The translations under genes and the position numbers were made by a program. 23,306 bases of DNA. Origin: DASVEG01 sp035540495 (lineage in GTDB: Bacteria; Actinomycetota; Acidimicrobiia; Acidimicrobiales; CADCTF01). Every line of letters starts with the position of its first letter. The first letter of the stretch is position 1. This document shows, piece after piece, positions 14,834 to 22,074 of the stretch. The stretch covers positions 1 through 23,306 of the forward strand of contig DATLGL010000040.1 in the NCBI GenBank assembly GCA_035540495.1, in the 5' to 3' direction. The notes under the pieces are model-generated. The model made no database searches, was not told where the DNA came from, and worked only from the letters and a program-made list of their open reading frames with translations.

Positions 14834-15742
14834 ATGCGCTTCAGCATCTGGCCGTCGCCCGCCCAGCCGTGGTCGGACATCCTCGATCTGACCTCGCACT
14901 GCGAAGCGGCGGGATGGGACGGCGTGTACTTCGCCGATCACTTCATGCCGAACGGGCCCGACAGCACGCCGCTCGACGGCGACACGATCGAGTGCTGGTC
15001 GGTCATGGCTGCGCTCGCCGCGGCGGTGCCTCGTCTTCGCCTCGGGACGCTCGTCACCAGCGTCACCTATCGCCATCCTGCGGTGCTGGCGAACATCGCC
15101 GCCGCGGTCGATCAGATCAGCGGTGGGCGCCTGTTGCTCGGCGTGGGGGCGGGGTGGCAGGAGAACGAGCACGCCGCGTACGGCCTCGAGCTCGGATCGG
15201 TGAAGGAGCGACTCGACCGGTTCGAGGAGGCGTGCGAGCTCGTGCTCGGGCTGTTGCGTGAGAAGCGGACGACGTTCGAGGGGGCCTACTTCAAGGTGAA
15301 CGACGCGCCGAACCAACCGGCGCCGGTGCAGCAGCGACTGCCGCTGCTCATCGGTGGCTCGGGCGAGAAGCGCACGATGCGTATCGCGGCGCGCCTCGCC
15401 GACGAATGGAACGCGTGGACGACGCCCGAGGTGCTGGCGCACAAGGTCGGCGTTCTCCGTCGCCACTGCGACGACGTCGGTCGCGACGCGTCGGAGATCG
15501 CGGTGTCGACGCAGGCGCTGTTGTTCCTCTCGAACGACGAGGCGTGGCTCCAGGACAAGCGTAGTGGGGTCGGCCGGCAAGCCATCGTCGGAACGCCATC
15601 GGAGGTGGTCGACATCGTCGGCGCGTACGGAGAGGCGGGAGCAGACGAGCTGATCATCCCGGACTTCACGCTCGGCTCCGGCCAGCGGAAGAAGGACACG
15701 GTCGACCTCTTCTTCGAAGAGGTCGCGTCGCAGTTCCGCTGA
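14834..15742 (+). CDS. LLM-class F420-dependent oxidoreductase
   Basis: This is a 302-residue luciferase-like TIM barrel, the second in this window and only distantly similar to the first. Visible landmarks are GWDGVYFADHFMPN (27-40), the strand RLRLGTLVTSVTYRHPAVLAN, and GRLLLGVGAGWQENEHAAYG, the phosphate- and cofactor-binding loop of the F420 subgroup. The C-terminal part contains PLLIGGSGEKRTMRIAARLADEWN, another family signature. These enzymes use F420 or FMN to reduce or oxidise small molecules; the substrate cannot be told. It starts a run in which the MOSC gene follows 5 bp after its stop, so co-transcription is likely. It is divergent from the sensor kinase across 69 bp. Confidence 0.9.
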   Translation: MRFSIWPSPAQPWSDILDLTSHCEAAGWDGVYFADHFMPNGPDSTPLDGDTIECWSVMAALAAAVPRLRLGTLVTSVTYRHPAVLANIAAAVDQISGGRLLLGVGAGWQENEHAAYGLELGSVKERLDRFEEACELVLGLLREKRTTFEGAYFKVNDAPNQPAPVQQRLPLLIGGSGEKRTMRIAARLADEWNAWTTPEVLAHKVGVLRRHCDDVGRDASEIAVSTQALLFLSNDEAWLQDKRSGVGRQAIVGTPSEVVDIVGAYGEAGADELIIPDFTLGSGQRKKDTVDLFFEEVASQFR

Positions 15743-15747
15743 CGGCG

Positions 15748-16293
15748 ATGTCGGGCGCGCACGTCGAGGCCGTCGCGGTCTCGCCGATCCATTCGTTCTC
15801 GAAGTCCGAGACCGAGTCGATCGTGTTGATCGCTGGCATCGGCGTCGACGGCGACGCTCACGCGGGCGTCACCGTGAAGCACCGGTCTCGCGTGGCGAAG
15901 GACCCGTCACAGCCGAACCTCCGCCAGGTCCATCTGATCCACGGCGAGCTCCACGATGAGCTGCGCGCCCTGGGCTTCGACGTCGGGCCGGGTGTCATGG
16001 GCGAGAACATCACGACGCGAGGCGTCGACCTCCTCGGGTTGGCGAGGGGCACTCGGCTGCACGTCGGCCCGTCGGCGGTGGTCGAGGTGACGGGGCTCCG
16101 GAACCCGTGCCGGCAACTGGACGCGTACGAGGCGGGACTGCAGGCGGCGGTGCTCGATCGTGCCGACGACGGGGAGCTGGTGCGTCGGGCCGGTGTGATG
16201 GCCATCGTCGTCGCCGGCGGCGAGGTGCGGCCAGGCGACGTGATCCGTGTGGAGGAGCCGGCCGAACCTCATCTACGACTGGAGCCGGTGTGA
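15748..16293 (+). CDS. MOSC-domain protein
   Basis: This is 181 residues consisting of one MOSC domain, as in YiiM and the C-terminus of molybdenum-cofactor sulfurases. It shows GVDGDAHAG (32-40), RQVHLIHGEL, MGENITTRGVDLLGL (84-98) and VTGLRNPCRQL (114-124) with the conserved cysteine C121. Such proteins bind the molybdenum cofactor or reduce N-hydroxylated and related compounds. It lies 5 bp after the F420 oxidoreductase, and its last codons overlap the next start as GTGA, so the three genes are probably one translationally linked unit. The ATG at 15748 fits the family start. Confidence 0.9.
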   Translation: MSGAHVEAVAVSPIHSFSKSETESIVLIAGIGVDGDAHAGVTVKHRSRVAKDPSQPNLRQVHLIHGELHDELRALGFDVGPGVMGENITTRGVDLLGLARGTRLHVGPSAVVEVTGLRNPCRQLDAYEAGLQAAVLDRADDGELVRRAGVMAIVVAGGEVRPGDVIRVEEPAEPHLRLEPV

Positions 16294-16928
16294 GCGTGAA
16301 GACCGATCGGGCGCTGCACGACGAGGAGAACGCCGAGTTCTCCGCGTACCTCCACACCATCGCCCCGACCGACTGGGAGCGGCCGTCGCTGTGCGAGGGA
16401 TGGCGGGTGCGTGATGTCGTCGGTCACATCCTCTACGGGAACGAGCTGTCGCTCGTCACGCTGCCCGTGAAGCTCGCCCGCTTCGGGTTCTCCTCGGATC
16501 GTTCGGGGCGTCACTACTCGATCGCCCGTGCCGAAGGCCGTCCGGTCGACGAGTTGCTGCGCGACTTCGACACCCGCGACCCGTGGGCCGGCACGTGCAA
16601 GGTGTTCCCGCCGCGGCTGGTCCTGCTCGACCGGCTCGTCCACCACCAGGACATCCGACGGGCGCTCGGCCACCAGCGCACGATCCCGGACGACCGACTC
16701 CGTCGAGTGCTCGAAGTCGCGCCGGGGCTCGGTTCGGTGTTCGGCGCGAAGCGTCGTGTCCGAGGTCTCCGGTTCGAGGCCGACGACGTCGACGTGGCGT
16801 TCGGTGCCGACTCCGCGCCAGTCGTGCGGGGGCCTGGCGAGGCGATCCTCATGGCGATCCTCGGCCGCGGCCAAGCGCTCGGCGATCTCGACGGTGACGG
16901 CGTCGCCGTGCTGTCGGAGCGTCTCTAG
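16290..16928 (+). CDS. Maleylpyruvate isomerase/DinB-family mycothiol-dependent-type enzyme
   Basis: This is 212 residues with the MDMPI N-terminal fold: SLCEGWRVRDVVGHI (33-47) is the family signature, and LLDRLVHHQDIRRAL (112-126) is the second helix of the metal site. By analogy to the Corynebacterium isomerase (His52, Glu144, His148), the ligands would be H46, D114 and H118, with aspartate in place of glutamate. Members use mycothiol as cofactor or transfer substrate; the particular reaction is unknown. The GTG at 16290 overlaps the MOSC stop (GTGA); a second GTG at 16296 is possible. Its TAG stop abuts the TCA of the opposing gene with no base between. Confidence 0.85.
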   Translation: MSVKTDRALHDEENAEFSAYLHTIAPTDWERPSLCEGWRVRDVVGHILYGNELSLVTLPVKLARFGFSSDRSGRHYSIARAEGRPVDELLRDFDTRDPWAGTCKVFPPRLVLLDRLVHHQDIRRALGHQRTIPDDRLRRVLEVAPGLGSVFGAKRRVRGLRFEADDVDVAFGADSAPVVRGPGEAILMAILGRGQALGDLDGDGVAVLSERL

Positions 16929-17402
16929 TCAGGCAGCCTTCTCCAACGACCCGCCGAGACGGCGCAGGGTGCGGTGCGCCCGGTGGATCCACGCGGCGGG
17001 CTCCAGGAACATGAGCGGGCACGCGCCGGCGACGAGGCGGAGGCCGTGGCGGCGCGCGAGCTCGACGGCCCCTTCGGACACCGCGCCGGTACCGGCTCCC
17101 TTGAACAGCCAGACGTTCGGGATGCCGAGGTCGACGCACTCCTGGACGACGTCGGCGGCGGCGTCGGCCTTCACCATCACGATCACGCCGTCCACGCGGG
17201 CGGGCACGTCGGCCAGCCGGACGAACGACGGGTCGCCCTCGACGACGACGCCACGGCTGTTCACCGGTACGACGTCGAGCCCAGCGGCCTTCAGCTCCTT
17301 GTAGATGGTGTTCCCGAACTTCTTCGGATCGTCGGACGCACCGACGACGGCCAGGCGCGGCAGAGCGAGGAAGTCACGAGCAACGCTCTCGGAGACTTTC
17401 AT
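16929..17402 (-). CDS. CoA-binding domain protein (YccU type)
   Basis: This is 157 residues with one Rossmann-like CoA-binding domain, as in succinyl-CoA synthetase alpha subunits. It starts LPRLAVVGASDDPKKFGNTI and continues DVVPVNSRG, then GIPNVWLFKGAGTGAVSEGA, then VAGACPLMFL with the usual Cys-Pro. This small stand-alone family is widespread and its role is unclear. The ATG at 17402 has GGGAGG with 4 nt spacing; the frame runs open to 17543, but the ribosome site decides. It is divergent from the ferritin-like gene across 91 bp and convergent with the MDMPI gene with no gap. Confidence 0.88.
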   Translation of the reverse strand: MKVSESVARDFLALPRLAVVGASDDPKKFGNTIYKELKAAGLDVVPVNSRGVVVEGDPSFVRLADVPARVDGVIVMVKADAAADVVQECVDLGIPNVWLFKGAGTGAVSEGAVELARRHGLRLVAGACPLMFLEPAAWIHRAHRTLRRLGGSLEKAA

Positions 17403-17493
17403 GGTGCCTCCCAATCGGTTCTGCTCCATCACGCGCGCGCCGACCCGAGCGCTGGTAGGGCCGAACGTCCTGAAGGCGTAACGTCGGCGCGTT

Positions 17494-18780
17494 ATGGCGG
17501 ACCAGAACGCGCAACCGAAACCCATCGTCGTCGAGCATCGCAAGGAGCTCTCGTACCTGCTCTGTCAGGCCGCAGAGATCGAGCACATGGCGATGTGCCA
17601 GTACCTGTACGCAGCCTTCAGCCTTCGCACCGAGCCGGGCCCGGGGCTGACGGCGGAGCAGCTCGAACCGGTCGAGCGGTGGCGCAACGTCATCCTCCGG
17701 ATCGCCGCGGAGGAGATGCTCCACTGGGCTCTCGTCAACAACATGCTCACGGCGATCGGCTCCGCGCCGTACGTCACGCGGCCGAACCTCCCCCACCGCG
17801 CCAAGGGCTACCCACCGTCGGTCCAGTTCGCGCTCCTGGGGTTCTCGGAGGACGCGCTCCGCCACTTCATCTACTTCGAGCGCCCGCAGGACGTCGAGCT
17901 CCAGGACGTCGAGGCCTTCGCTCCTGTGGGCGAGGCGCCGAGTTTGATGGAGCCGGACGAGCTGCAGCCGCGGCCGCAGGACTTCGTCTCGCAGGGCCAG
18001 CTGTACCGCTCGCTCGAAGACGGCCTGCAGCACCTGGCGAAGAAGCTCGGAGAGGACGGCCTGTTCATCGGCCCGCCGTGGGCCCAGGCCGACGCCAACG
18101 CGTTCGGGTGGGACGACCTCATCCCCGTGACCGATCTCGCCAGCGCGCAGACCGCGCTCGAGTGGATCATCGAGCAGGGCGAGGGCGGAACGAGCACCGA
18201 CGTCACGAAGGCCCACTACGGCCGGTTCTCGACGGTTCTCGACGAGTACCTCGCGATGAAGGCGGCCGACCCGTCGTTCGAGCCCGCCCACCCGGTGGCT
18301 GCCGCGATCGTCCGAACGGTCGAGGGCGACCCGCCGGCCGGGCCCTACATCAGCGACCCGGTCACCGCCGACGTGTCCGACCTGTTCAACGTCGTCAACG
18401 ACCTCGTGCTCCAGATGCTCTGTCGGTACTTCGCGTTCGGTCACGAGAACGACGACCAGCTGCGCATGCTGGCCAACACGGCGGTCGGCCTGATGTTCGC
18501 GGCGATCAAGCCGCTCGGGCTGCTCCTCGCCGGGCTGCCCGTCGGACCGGAGCATCCGGGGGCGACGGCGGGCGCCAACTTCCAGCTCGCGTACCGATCG
18601 AACTTCCTCCTTCCTCACCGCCGCGTTGCCTGGATCCGGTTCGCCGAGCGGATGGAGGAAGCGGCCGCGTTCGCCGACACCATCGAGGGCGACGAGCACA
18701 CGAAGACGATCGTCGGACGGGTGGCGACCTTCCTGCGCCAGGCGGTCGTGCGGATGTCGGCCCAGATCGAGCCGGTCTGA
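17494..18780 (+). CDS. Ferritin-like domain protein
   Basis: This is a 428-residue protein with a ferritin-like four-helix module at the N-terminus. The first helix holds QAAEIEHMAMCQYLYA (E28, E30, H31) and the second RIAAEEMLHWALVNNM (E73, E74, H77), giving the E...ExxH pattern of a di-iron site. It resembles the ferritin-like domain found alone and in VioB-type proteins (iminophenylpyruvate dimer synthases), though no natural-product neighbours are present. The long C-terminal part is helical, without membrane segments. The ATG at 17494 follows a short palindrome (TAACG, 6 bases, CGTTA). It begins a plus-strand run with the DsbA-type and J-domain genes, suggesting a redox or metal-stress theme. 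Confidence 0.8.
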   Translation: MADQNAQPKPIVVEHRKELSYLLCQAAEIEHMAMCQYLYAAFSLRTEPGPGLTAEQLEPVERWRNVILRIAAEEMLHWALVNNMLTAIGSAPYVTRPNLPHRAKGYPPSVQFALLGFSEDALRHFIYFERPQDVELQDVEAFAPVGEAPSLMEPDELQPRPQDFVSQGQLYRSLEDGLQHLAKKLGEDGLFIGPPWAQADANAFGWDDLIPVTDLASAQTALEWIIEQGEGGTSTDVTKAHYGRFSTVLDEYLAMKAADPSFEPAHPVAAAIVRTVEGDPPAGPYISDPVTADVSDLFNVVNDLVLQMLCRYFAFGHENDDQLRMLANTAVGLMFAAIKPLGLLLAGLPVGPEHPGATAGANFQLAYRSNFLLPHRRVAWIRFAERMEEAAAFADTIEGDEHTKTIVGRVATFLRQAVVRMSAQIEPV

Positions 18781-18833
18781 GGTCGAGCGGCGCGGGGGAA
18801 TGGGCGACGTCGGTTGCGGCGTTGACCATCCTC

Positions 18834-19532
18834 GTGAAGGTCGAGATCTGGTCCGACGTCGTCTGCCCGTGGTGCTACATCGGCAAGCGCCACTTCGAAG
18901 AGGCGCTCGCGTCGTTCGCTCACGCAGACGAGGTCGAGATCGAGTGGAAGTCGTACGAGCTCGACCCTGGCGCGCCCCGCGAGCGTGAGGGCGCGTACGT
19001 CGACCGCCTCGCGTCGAAGTACGGCGTCGGCAAGGGCGAGGCCCAGGCGATGATCTCCCGCGTCGTCAACGCCGGCGCAGAGGCCGGCATCGAGTTCCGC
19101 TTCGACATCTCGCGGCCGGGCAACACCTTCGACGCTCACCGACTCCTCCACCTCGCCAAGAAGCGGGGCGTCCAGAACGAGCTCGAAGACCGACTGTTCG
19201 CCTCGACCTTCACCGAAGGACGTGCGATCGGCGACGTCGACACCCTCGTCGAGCTCGCCGGCGAGGCTGGTCTCGACGTCGACGAGGCCCGCGAGGTCCT
19301 CGTGAGCGACGCCTTCGCCGATGACGTGCGCGCCGACGAGCAGGAGGCGGCGGAGATCGGCGTTCGAGGCGTGCCGTTCTTCGTCTTCGACCGGAAGTAC
19401 GGCGTGTCCGGCGCGCAGCCGGCGAAGGCGTTCGCCGAGGTCCTGCAACGGGTCTGGCGTGAGGCGAACCCGATCGAGGTGCTCGGCGTCGAAGGCGCCG
19501 GCATCTGCGACGACGACAGCTGCGCCATCTGA
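18834..19532 (+). CDS. FrnE-type DsbA-family oxidoreductase
   Basis: This is 232 residues with a thioredoxin fold interrupted by a helical insert. The active site is CPWC (C11, C14) in VEIWSDVVCPWCYIGKRHFE; RGVPFFVFDRKYGVSGAQP contains the cis-proline loop (VP) typical of FrnE and 2-hydroxychromene isomerase-like proteins. There is no signal peptide, so it should act in the cytoplasm on thiols or disulfides. The C-terminal GICDDDSCAI carries two more cysteines, common in this group. I chose the GTG at 18834; a TTG at 18822 is possible and neither has a strong ribosome site. It lies 53 bp after the ferritin-like gene and 11 bp before the J-domain gene. Confidence 0.88.
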   Translation: MKVEIWSDVVCPWCYIGKRHFEEALASFAHADEVEIEWKSYELDPGAPREREGAYVDRLASKYGVGKGEAQAMISRVVNAGAEAGIEFRFDISRPGNTFDAHRLLHLAKKRGVQNELEDRLFASTFTEGRAIGDVDTLVELAGEAGLDVDEAREVLVSDAFADDVRADEQEAAEIGVRGVPFFVFDRKYGVSGAQPAKAFAEVLQRVWREANPIEVLGVEGAGICDDDSCAI

Positions 19533-19543
19533 CCGCCGATCCG

Positions 19544-20356
19544 GTGAAGGATCCCTGGGCGGTCCTCGGCGTCGCGCCCACCGCGTCGGACGACGAGATC
19601 CACGACGCGTACCGCCGGCTGGCCACGCGCCATCATCCGGATCGTCCCGGAGGCGATGCCGACCGGATGGCGCAGATCAACGCGGCGTACGCGCTAGTTC
19701 GCGACGGTGCCGTCGAACCGGTCGCCGCGACACGCCCCGCAGCGCCCGCCGCCACGCCGGTTGTCGAGGCGGCCGGTTCCGGCCGGCCGCTCGGATGCGC
19801 GGTGATCGCTGCGCTCGCCCTCGTGGTGCTGGCCGCGACGATCGGTGGGGCCATCGTCGTCTCCTCCTCGAACCCGAACGACCGCACCGCGACTGCCGCC
19901 GCCCCTGCAGTGGAGACACCGACCTCACGACCGGAGCCTCCTCCCTGGAGCGAGGCGCGGGTCCCCGGCGCGGCGACGCCGCTCGCGGTGTCGGTCTGGC
20001 GGCGGTCACCCGTCGCCGCGAGGTGCCCGCTCCTCGTCCCGTTCGGCGCCGACCGAGGCGGCACCGCTCGGGTGCTCGATGTCCCCGGGGGGTGGGGCGT
20101 CGCTTGGGGACGACCCGGAGGAGAGGACGAGTTCGGCATCGCGGCCCGCACCCGAGGCCCGGGCACCGGCTCCGGGACCGTCGCCGCATCGCTCAGCTGG
20201 CGCGACGACAGTCAGGCACTGCTCTACCGGGACGGTGACCGGCTCGTGGCCGACCTCCGCGTGAGCGGCGTCGACTGCTTCTACGAGGTCTTCTCGACGA
20301 CTGGCTTCCACAACCTCGCCGGGGTGCTCGGCGCGCTCCGTTGGGTCGACGTGTAG
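19544..20356 (+). CDS. Membrane-anchored J-domain protein with extracytoplasmic C-terminal domain
   Basis: This is 270 residues. Residues 3-54 form a J domain with the HPD motif (31-33) that stimulates DnaK-type chaperones. An Ala/Pro linker leads to one membrane segment (about 84-106). The remaining roughly 165 residues lie outside if the J domain is cytoplasmic; they contain W-rich beta-like sequence and two cysteines (C161, C245). There is no zinc-finger or DnaJ C-terminal domain, so it is a type III J protein. I do not recognise the outer domain. The GTG start at 19544 fits the usual DPWAVLGV opening. It follows the DsbA-type gene by 11 bp and stops 9 bp before the convergent haemoglobin gene ends. 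A link between DnaK and the cell envelope is inference. Confidence 0.82.
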   Translation: MKDPWAVLGVAPTASDDEIHDAYRRLATRHHPDRPGGDADRMAQINAAYALVRDGAVEPVAATRPAAPAATPVVEAAGSGRPLGCAVIAALALVVLAATIGGAIVVSSSNPNDRTATAAAPAVETPTSRPEPPPWSEARVPGAATPLAVSVWRRSPVAARCPLLVPFGADRGGTARVLDVPGGWGVAWGRPGGEDEFGIAARTRGPGTGSGTVAASLSWRDDSQALLYRDGDRLVADLRVSGVDCFYEVFSTTGFHNLAGVLGALRWVDV

Positions 20357-20365
20357 AGAACGCGC

Positions 20366-20743
20366 TCAGTCGCTGTTGATCAGGAACGTCGCCGCAGACT
20401 CGAAGTAGTGGAGCAGCTCGGCCCGCTCTGCGGGCGCTGCATCACTCGACTCCACCGCCGCCTTCATGTGGGCCCACCACCGCTCGGCCTCGGTCGTGGT
20501 GATGCGAAACGGGAAGTGCCGCATGCGGAGGCGTGGGTGGCCGCGCTCGGCGCCGTAGTCACCGGGCCCTCCCCAGTACTGCATCAGGAACAGCGCGAGC
20601 CAGCGCTTCGAATCGGTGAGGTCGTCGGGATACAGCGGCCGGAGCACGTCGTCGTCCGCCACGCCGTCGTAGAACCGGTCGACCAGCGCGACGAAGAACT
20701 CCGCGCCACCCACCCGATCGAAGAGCGGCACGACCTCGGTCAC
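20366..20743 (-). CDS. glbO: Group II truncated haemoglobin (GlbO-like)
   Basis: This is a 125-residue 2-over-2 globin that binds haem and O2 or NO. It closely parallels mycobacterial GlbO: LFDRVGGAEFF at the start, RFYDGV with B10 tyrosine Y25, RPLYPDD with the CD1 tyrosine Y38, FLMQYWGGP, RGHPRLRMRHFPFRI with proximal histidine H76, and the G8 tryptophan region ERWW (W89). The start is GTG at 20743, with GGAGG four bases upstream. The GTG overlaps the ferredoxin stop (GTGA), so the pair is translationally coupled. Roles proposed for the family include oxygen handling, peroxide reactions and NO dioxygenation. No reductase gene is beside it other than the ferredoxin. Confidence 0.93.
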   Translation of the reverse strand: MTEVVPLFDRVGGAEFFVALVDRFYDGVADDDVLRPLYPDDLTDSKRWLALFLMQYWGGPGDYGAERGHPRLRMRHFPFRITTTEAERWWAHMKAAVESSDAAPAERAELLHYFESAATFLINSD

Positions 20744-20976
20744 TCGACCTCCAGGAAGATGCACTCGCCGGGGCAGTCGTCCGCGGCGTGGACGACGTTG
20801 CGCTCGAGTGAGCCGGGGACGGACGCGAGGCTCGCGGGACCGCCCGGGTCGTTGAGCACGATCCCGTGCTCCTTCACGTAGGCGATGCCGTCTTCGAGGA
20901 GGGTGAACACCTCGGGCGCATGGTCGGTGCAGAGACCGTCGCCCGTGCACAGGTCCTGATCGATCCACACGCGCAT
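20740..20976 (-). CDS. Small [3Fe-4S]-type ferredoxin
   Basis: This is a 78-residue electron carrier of the actinobacterial type that often serves cytochromes P450. The cluster ligands are C10 and C16 in CTGDGLC, spaced C-x5-C with D13 where a [4Fe-4S] protein would have the second cysteine, plus C68 in CPGEC. C72 is an extra cysteine, sometimes seen in this group. The conserved APEVF follows at 20-24. The ATG at 20976 fits the family start MRVWIDQD. No P450 gene is present. Instead its stop overlaps the truncated haemoglobin start, making the globin its most likely local partner, which is inference. It is divergent from rpiB across 48 bp. Confidence 0.9.
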   Translation of the reverse strand: MRVWIDQDLCTGDGLCTDHAPEVFTLLEDGIAYVKEHGIVLNDPGGPASLASVPGSLERNVVHAADDCPGECIFLEVE

Positions 20977-21024
20977 GCTTCGTCCATGGTCGTGCAGGCG
21001 GGGGGCTTCGGCAAAACTCGGCCC

Positions 21025-21486
21025 GTGAGAATCGCCATCGCCTCCGACCACGCCGGCTACCCGCTCAAGGCGGATCTCGTGCCGTGGCTCGAAGGCGAGG
21101 GTCACGAGGTGCTCGACCTCGGCACCGACTCCGAGGCGTCCGTCGACTACCCCGTGTTCTGCGCCGCGGCGGGGCGGGCGGTGGTGAGGGGCGACGCGGA
21201 GGTCGGCATCGTCTTGGGGGGCAGCGGCCAGGGCGAGCAGATCGCGGCGAACAAGGTCCACGGCGTCCGCGCCGCGCTGTGCCACGACCTCTGGCTCGCG
21301 CGGATGGCCCGCAGCCACAACGACGCGAACGTGCTGTCGATGGGCGCGCGCGTGGTCACGCCGACGATGGCGAAGGAGATCGTGCAGGTGTTCCTCGCGA
21401 CGCCCTTCGAAGGCGACCGCCACGTGAAGCGCATCGAGCAGCTGCGGGCGATCGAGCGTGAGGAGTGCCAGGGCGCCGATGGGTGA
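21025..21486 (+). CDS. rpiB: Ribose-5-phosphate isomerase B (RpiB/LacAB family)
   Basis: This interconverts ribose 5-phosphate and ribulose 5-phosphate in the pentose phosphate pathway. It has 153 residues from GTG 21025, with the canonical RIAIASDHAGYPLKADL start, DYPVFC, GIVLGGSGQGEQIAANKV and ARSHNDANVLSMGARVV. The catalytic base position carries glutamate (GEQIAANK) as in Mycobacterium tuberculosis RpiB, rather than the cysteine of E. coli-type enzymes. An ATG at 20986 would add 13 residues with no family match, so I prefer the GTG. Its TGA stop abuts the stop of the convergent HD gene, giving TGATCA at the junction. Confidence 0.92.
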   Translation: MRIAIASDHAGYPLKADLVPWLEGEGHEVLDLGTDSEASVDYPVFCAAAGRAVVRGDAEVGIVLGGSGQGEQIAANKVHGVRAALCHDLWLARMARSHNDANVLSMGARVVTPTMAKEIVQVFLATPFEGDRHVKRIEQLRAIEREECQGADG

Positions 21487-22074
21487 TCAGGGCTCGAGGT
21501 AGCCCTTGGCCACGGCGTCGTCGATGGCCTCCTGCGCGGCGGCCCACAGCAGCGGCGACCCGGCGTCGATGCGCCGGTTGAGGTCCCGCACCCGGTCGGA
21601 TGTGATGCCGTGCTCCCGCCACGACCGCCCCTTCGTCGCGTGGTTCAGGAGGAGCGGCGCGAGGCGGTCGACCGAGCCGGCGAAGCGGGCCTCCGGCGTC
21701 TCCTTCGCCTCGAACTCCTCCCAGAGGGCCCGCAGCTCGTCGCGCTGGTCGTCGGGCAACAGCGCGTAGATGCGGTCGGCCGCGGCCTGCTCGAGCTCCG
21801 CCTTCTGCTCGGCCGCAGCTTCGTCGTACACGAAGACGTCGCCGGCGTCGATCTCCACGATGTCGTGGACGAGCACGAGCTTGAGCGCGTGCAACACGTC
21901 GACGGGCTCGGCTGCGTGCTCGGCCAGCACCAGGACGAACATCGCCAGGTGCCACATGTGCTCGGCGTCGTTCTCGTTGCGGGCCTCCGCAGTGACGTAT
22001 GAGCGCCGATAGACCGACTTCGCCTTGTCGAGCTCGATCAGGAACTCGAGCTGGCGGCGCAGGCGATCATCCAT
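21487..22074 (-). CDS. HD-domain hydrolase, YfbR-like (possible 5'-nucleotidase)
   Basis: This is 195 residues with an HD phosphohydrolase fold. Metal ligands are visible as H39 (NENDAEHMWH), H70-D71 (LVHDIVEIDAGD, with E74 nearby) and D136 (GSVDRL), matching the H...HD...D set of YfbR 5'-deoxynucleotidases, though the family includes many uncharacterised members. It probably dephosphorylates nucleoside monophosphates or similar metabolites in the cytoplasm. It is the last gene of a three-gene minus-strand unit: its ATG overlaps the end of the small membrane protein gene by 8 bp. It is convergent with rpiB with no gap. Confidence 0.88.
   Translation of the reverse strand: MDDRLRRQLEFLIELDKAKSVYRRSYVTAEARNENDAEHMWHLAMFVLVLAEHAAEPVDVLHALKLVLVHDIVEIDAGDVFVYDEAAAEQKAELEQAAADRIYALLPDDQRDELRALWEEFEAKETPEARFAGSVDRLAPLLLNHATKGRSWREHGITSDRVRDLNRRIDAGSPLLWAAAQEAIDDAVAKGYLEP

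Noticed and set aside
14765..15580. Upstream extension of the sensor kinase
   Set aside because: It is antisense to the luciferase-like oxidoreductase; the kinase ATG at 14764 has a ribosome site and a proper N-terminal membrane segment.
17479..17494. TAACG-6-CGTTA palindrome touching the ferritin-like start codon
   Set aside because: Five-base arms are too short to claim an operator without conservation data.
16974..18833. Long upstream extension of the FrnE-type gene
   Set aside because: It runs through the CoA-binding and ferritin-like genes in a wrong frame; the thioredoxin fold begins at about 18834.
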